6,472 nt of DNA, from NCBI GenBank assembly GCA_965368175.1, contig CBDULX010000170.1:1-6472 (forward strand). The letters run 5' to 3'. The notes beneath the pieces are model-generated. The model was not told where the DNA came from. It worked only from the letters and a program-made list of their open reading frames with translations, and made no database searches. The stretch's first letter is position 1; every line of letters begins with the position of its first letter. Source of the DNA: CBDULX01 sp965368175 (GTDB lineage: Bacteria; Pseudomonadota; Gammaproteobacteria; SZUA-229). Made by a program: the position numbers and the translations under genes. Shown piece after piece: positions 5,315-6,472 of the stretch.

Positions 5315-5506
5315 ATGAATGGTGTTGACCCCTATGCTTACATGCAGCAGGTATCCATGCGAATGAATGAACTCACTGGTCGGAGTGAAATCGAAACGGT
5401 GCTCGATGAACTCGAATACCTGTTTGAAGTTATTCCGCCGGAGATGCAGGATAATGCTGAAACGCTTATTTCAATGTTGCGTGAAAAATTAGTCAATGCC
5501 AGTTAA
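5315..5506 (+). CDS. 63-aa protein of unknown function, coupled to the next gene
   Basis: A small acidic protein (MNGVDPYAYMQQV at the start) that looks all-helical, with two likely amphipathic helices: about residues 8-20, and 23-38 with acidic EIETVLDELEYLFEV. A Pro-Pro turn (PPEMQ) and a third helix to the C-terminus follow. There is no signal peptide, membrane segment or Cys. I do not recognise a family. Translation is well supported by AGGAGG 7 nt upstream of the ATG. Its last 11 bases overlap the start of the following 303-aa gene in another frame, a classic sign of translational coupling, so the two proteins probably act together, for example as a small partner or adaptor and its larger subunit. 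A 99-bp gap separates it from the peroxidase gene; co-transcription is possible but not shown. Confidence 0.78.
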   Translation: MNGVDPYAYMQQVSMRMNELTGRSEIETVLDELEYLFEVIPPEMQDNAETLISMLREKLVNAS

Positions 5507-6407
5507 TAATCATGCATCATTTGAGACAGGTCTCGTACGCAGTTATGCGATTCGGCGAGTAAATCCTTTTCTCGGTGTGCTGCAGGTCATAGAAACCGGC
5601 GGCGGTCGCGCGAGCAGTGCCAATGGCGTGGTCTGGGATATTGAAGTCATTGCAGAACGTAGTGACGGATGGGGTAGTCTGAATCGAAATAGCCGCCAGG
5701 TTGCGTTCTATCGCTACGGTTTATGGTCGCTAGAAGATGGCATGGTGCATCGACCACTGGCACCACATCTGGAGAATGATCCCCTCACGCTGCAATGTAA
5801 CGAGCTGATTGAATGCATCCAGGAACGGCTTGATAAGCTGCCATTCAGACTGGAAGATAATCGTGAGCTGTGGTTGTTTGACAGCGATGACCTGAAGCCA
5901 CTGGCACTACTGGCCTCAGCAACTATGAACAGCTCCCTGACTGTACCAGAACCCAAATACTGGTCATCATGCATCGGTGCAAACGGTGTACCCAGTCAGC
6001 GCAGGTATCCACTGGCCAGTGAACTGGAAGATCTGGTGAAACAGCGTGCAGGCTTCAATATTCACAAGCACTGGGTCACAAGGAAAACTGATGGCAGTGG
6101 CATCATTGAGACGAGTAGCAAGCATTTGTTAGCCGAAGACTTCCCGGCATATTTACTCAGAGAGGACTGGCCTGAAGTCGAGCAGGTTAAACTGGCCAGG
6201 GCGTATATCGAGTGGATAGCCCCTTCCTTGCTAACCCTGCAGCACCTGAGCCGAGATGAGCGAGAACGCCTGGAAAAAAGCCTGAACATACAGGCAGTAT
6301 CGGTAGAACATCACTGGCACCTGTACTCTGAAATTATTGATGAAAAGTGCCTGAGGGCAGCAATAGTGCAATGTCGTTTACAGAAAGCGAATCAAAGCGG
6401 GATCTGA
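5496..6407 (+). CDS. 303-aa hypothetical soluble protein
   Basis: I do not recognise a family. The protein has no signal peptide and no membrane segment, and it is rich in Trp, Leu, Glu and Arg. The N-terminal part (about 10-90) looks beta-rich with a Gly/Ser turn (ETGGGRASSANGVVWDIEV) followed by GWGSLNRNSRQVAFYRYGLW. The middle (about 95-180) mixes helices and loops (SDDLKPLALLASATMN). The C-terminal third is helical, with EVEQVKLARAYIEWIAPSLLTLQHL and a charged RDERERLEKSL segment. The ATG at 5496 lies inside the end of the 63-aa gene and lacks a clear ribosome-binding site, so it is probably translated by ribosomes finishing that gene. The long intact frame, even composition and overlap make it a real gene. 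Binding of a ligand, protein or nucleic acid are all possible; nothing in the sequence selects between them. Confidence 0.83.
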   Translation: MPVNNHASFETGLVRSYAIRRVNPFLGVLQVIETGGGRASSANGVVWDIEVIAERSDGWGSLNRNSRQVAFYRYGLWSLEDGMVHRPLAPHLENDPLTLQCNELIECIQERLDKLPFRLEDNRELWLFDSDDLKPLALLASATMNSSLTVPEPKYWSSCIGANGVPSQRRYPLASELEDLVKQRAGFNIHKHWVTRKTDGSGIIETSSKHLLAEDFPAYLLREDWPEVEQVKLARAYIEWIAPSLLTLQHLSRDERERLEKSLNIQAVSVEHHWHLYSEIIDEKCLRAAIVQCRLQKANQSGI

Positions 6408-6472
6408 CTGTAATGGCATTTACTTAAGGTAATATATAGCCGCTGCTACGTCATACCGTTTTTGCGTGTAAA
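6408..6472. other. Non-coding tail after the 303-aa gene
   Basis: This stretch holds no gene or promoter I can support. GGTA and TACC flank a segment that ends in a T5 run (CCGTTTTT), vaguely like a terminator, but the four-base stem is too weak to call. Confidence 0.3.

Noticed and set aside
5714..5974. Minus-strand Ser-rich open frame inside the 303-aa gene
   Set aside because: Low-complexity shadow frame without SD; the plus-strand gene explains the region.
6062..6289. Minus-strand Ser/Arg-rich open frame inside the 303-aa gene
   Set aside because: Low-complexity shadow of the charged helical C-terminus coding region.
6371..6427. Short plus frame (18 codons) overlapping the end of the 303-aa gene
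   Set aside because: Too short, no ribosome-binding site and no recognisable sequence.

Overview
The window looks like chromosomal DNA of a gammaproteobacterium, probably free-living or marine. The base composition is moderate, the genes are densely packed, Shine-Dalgarno (SD) sites are clear and the sigma70-type boxes are recognisable. The taxonomic guess rests on protein flavour only. No RNA gene, mobile element, CRISPR array or plasmid hallmark is visible.

Left part (1-2541, all rightward): the 3' portion of a DnaQ-like DEDDh exonuclease gene enters from the left edge. After 25 bp comes a class I SAM-dependent methyltransferase gene, probably co-transcribed. A 140-bp gap then leads to a short FAD-dependent amine-oxidase-type gene.

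Middle (2621-3500, leftward): three genes run toward the amine oxidase gene and converge with it. In transcription order they encode a 54-aa unknown protein, a very small cysteine-rich protein with a C-x2-C-x3-C-x5-C pattern, and a DCC/DUF393 thiol-disulfide oxidoreductase-like protein. A perfect 15-bp inverted repeat lies between the first two genes.

Regulatory hub (3501-3634): a 17-bp palindrome sits on the -35 elements of two back-to-back promoters. One faces the leftward gene set. The other faces a rightward gene for a CarH/LitR-type MerR regulator. That regulator has an intact W-x9-EH adenosylcobalamin-capping motif and an ExHxxG cobalamin-ligand motif, so it is probably a vitamin-B12 (green/blue-light) photoreceptor repressor controlling itself and the divergent genes. 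It lacks the His that forms the upper ligand after photolysis in Thermus CarH.

Right part (4670-6407, rightward): a secreted glutathione-peroxidase-fold protein that keeps the Cys/Gln/Trp/Asn tetrad but has lost the usual resolving Cys. It is followed by a translationally overlapping pair of genes for unknown soluble proteins (63 and 303 aa).

Overall reading: DUF393, a flavin oxidase, a peroxidase and a B12-dependent MerR regulator together resemble the light/oxidative-stress clusters seen around LitR/CarH genes in gammaproteobacteria. The usual photolyase is not inside the window. Direct control is supported by sequence only for the two promoters at 3560-3609; the rest of the regulon is inference.
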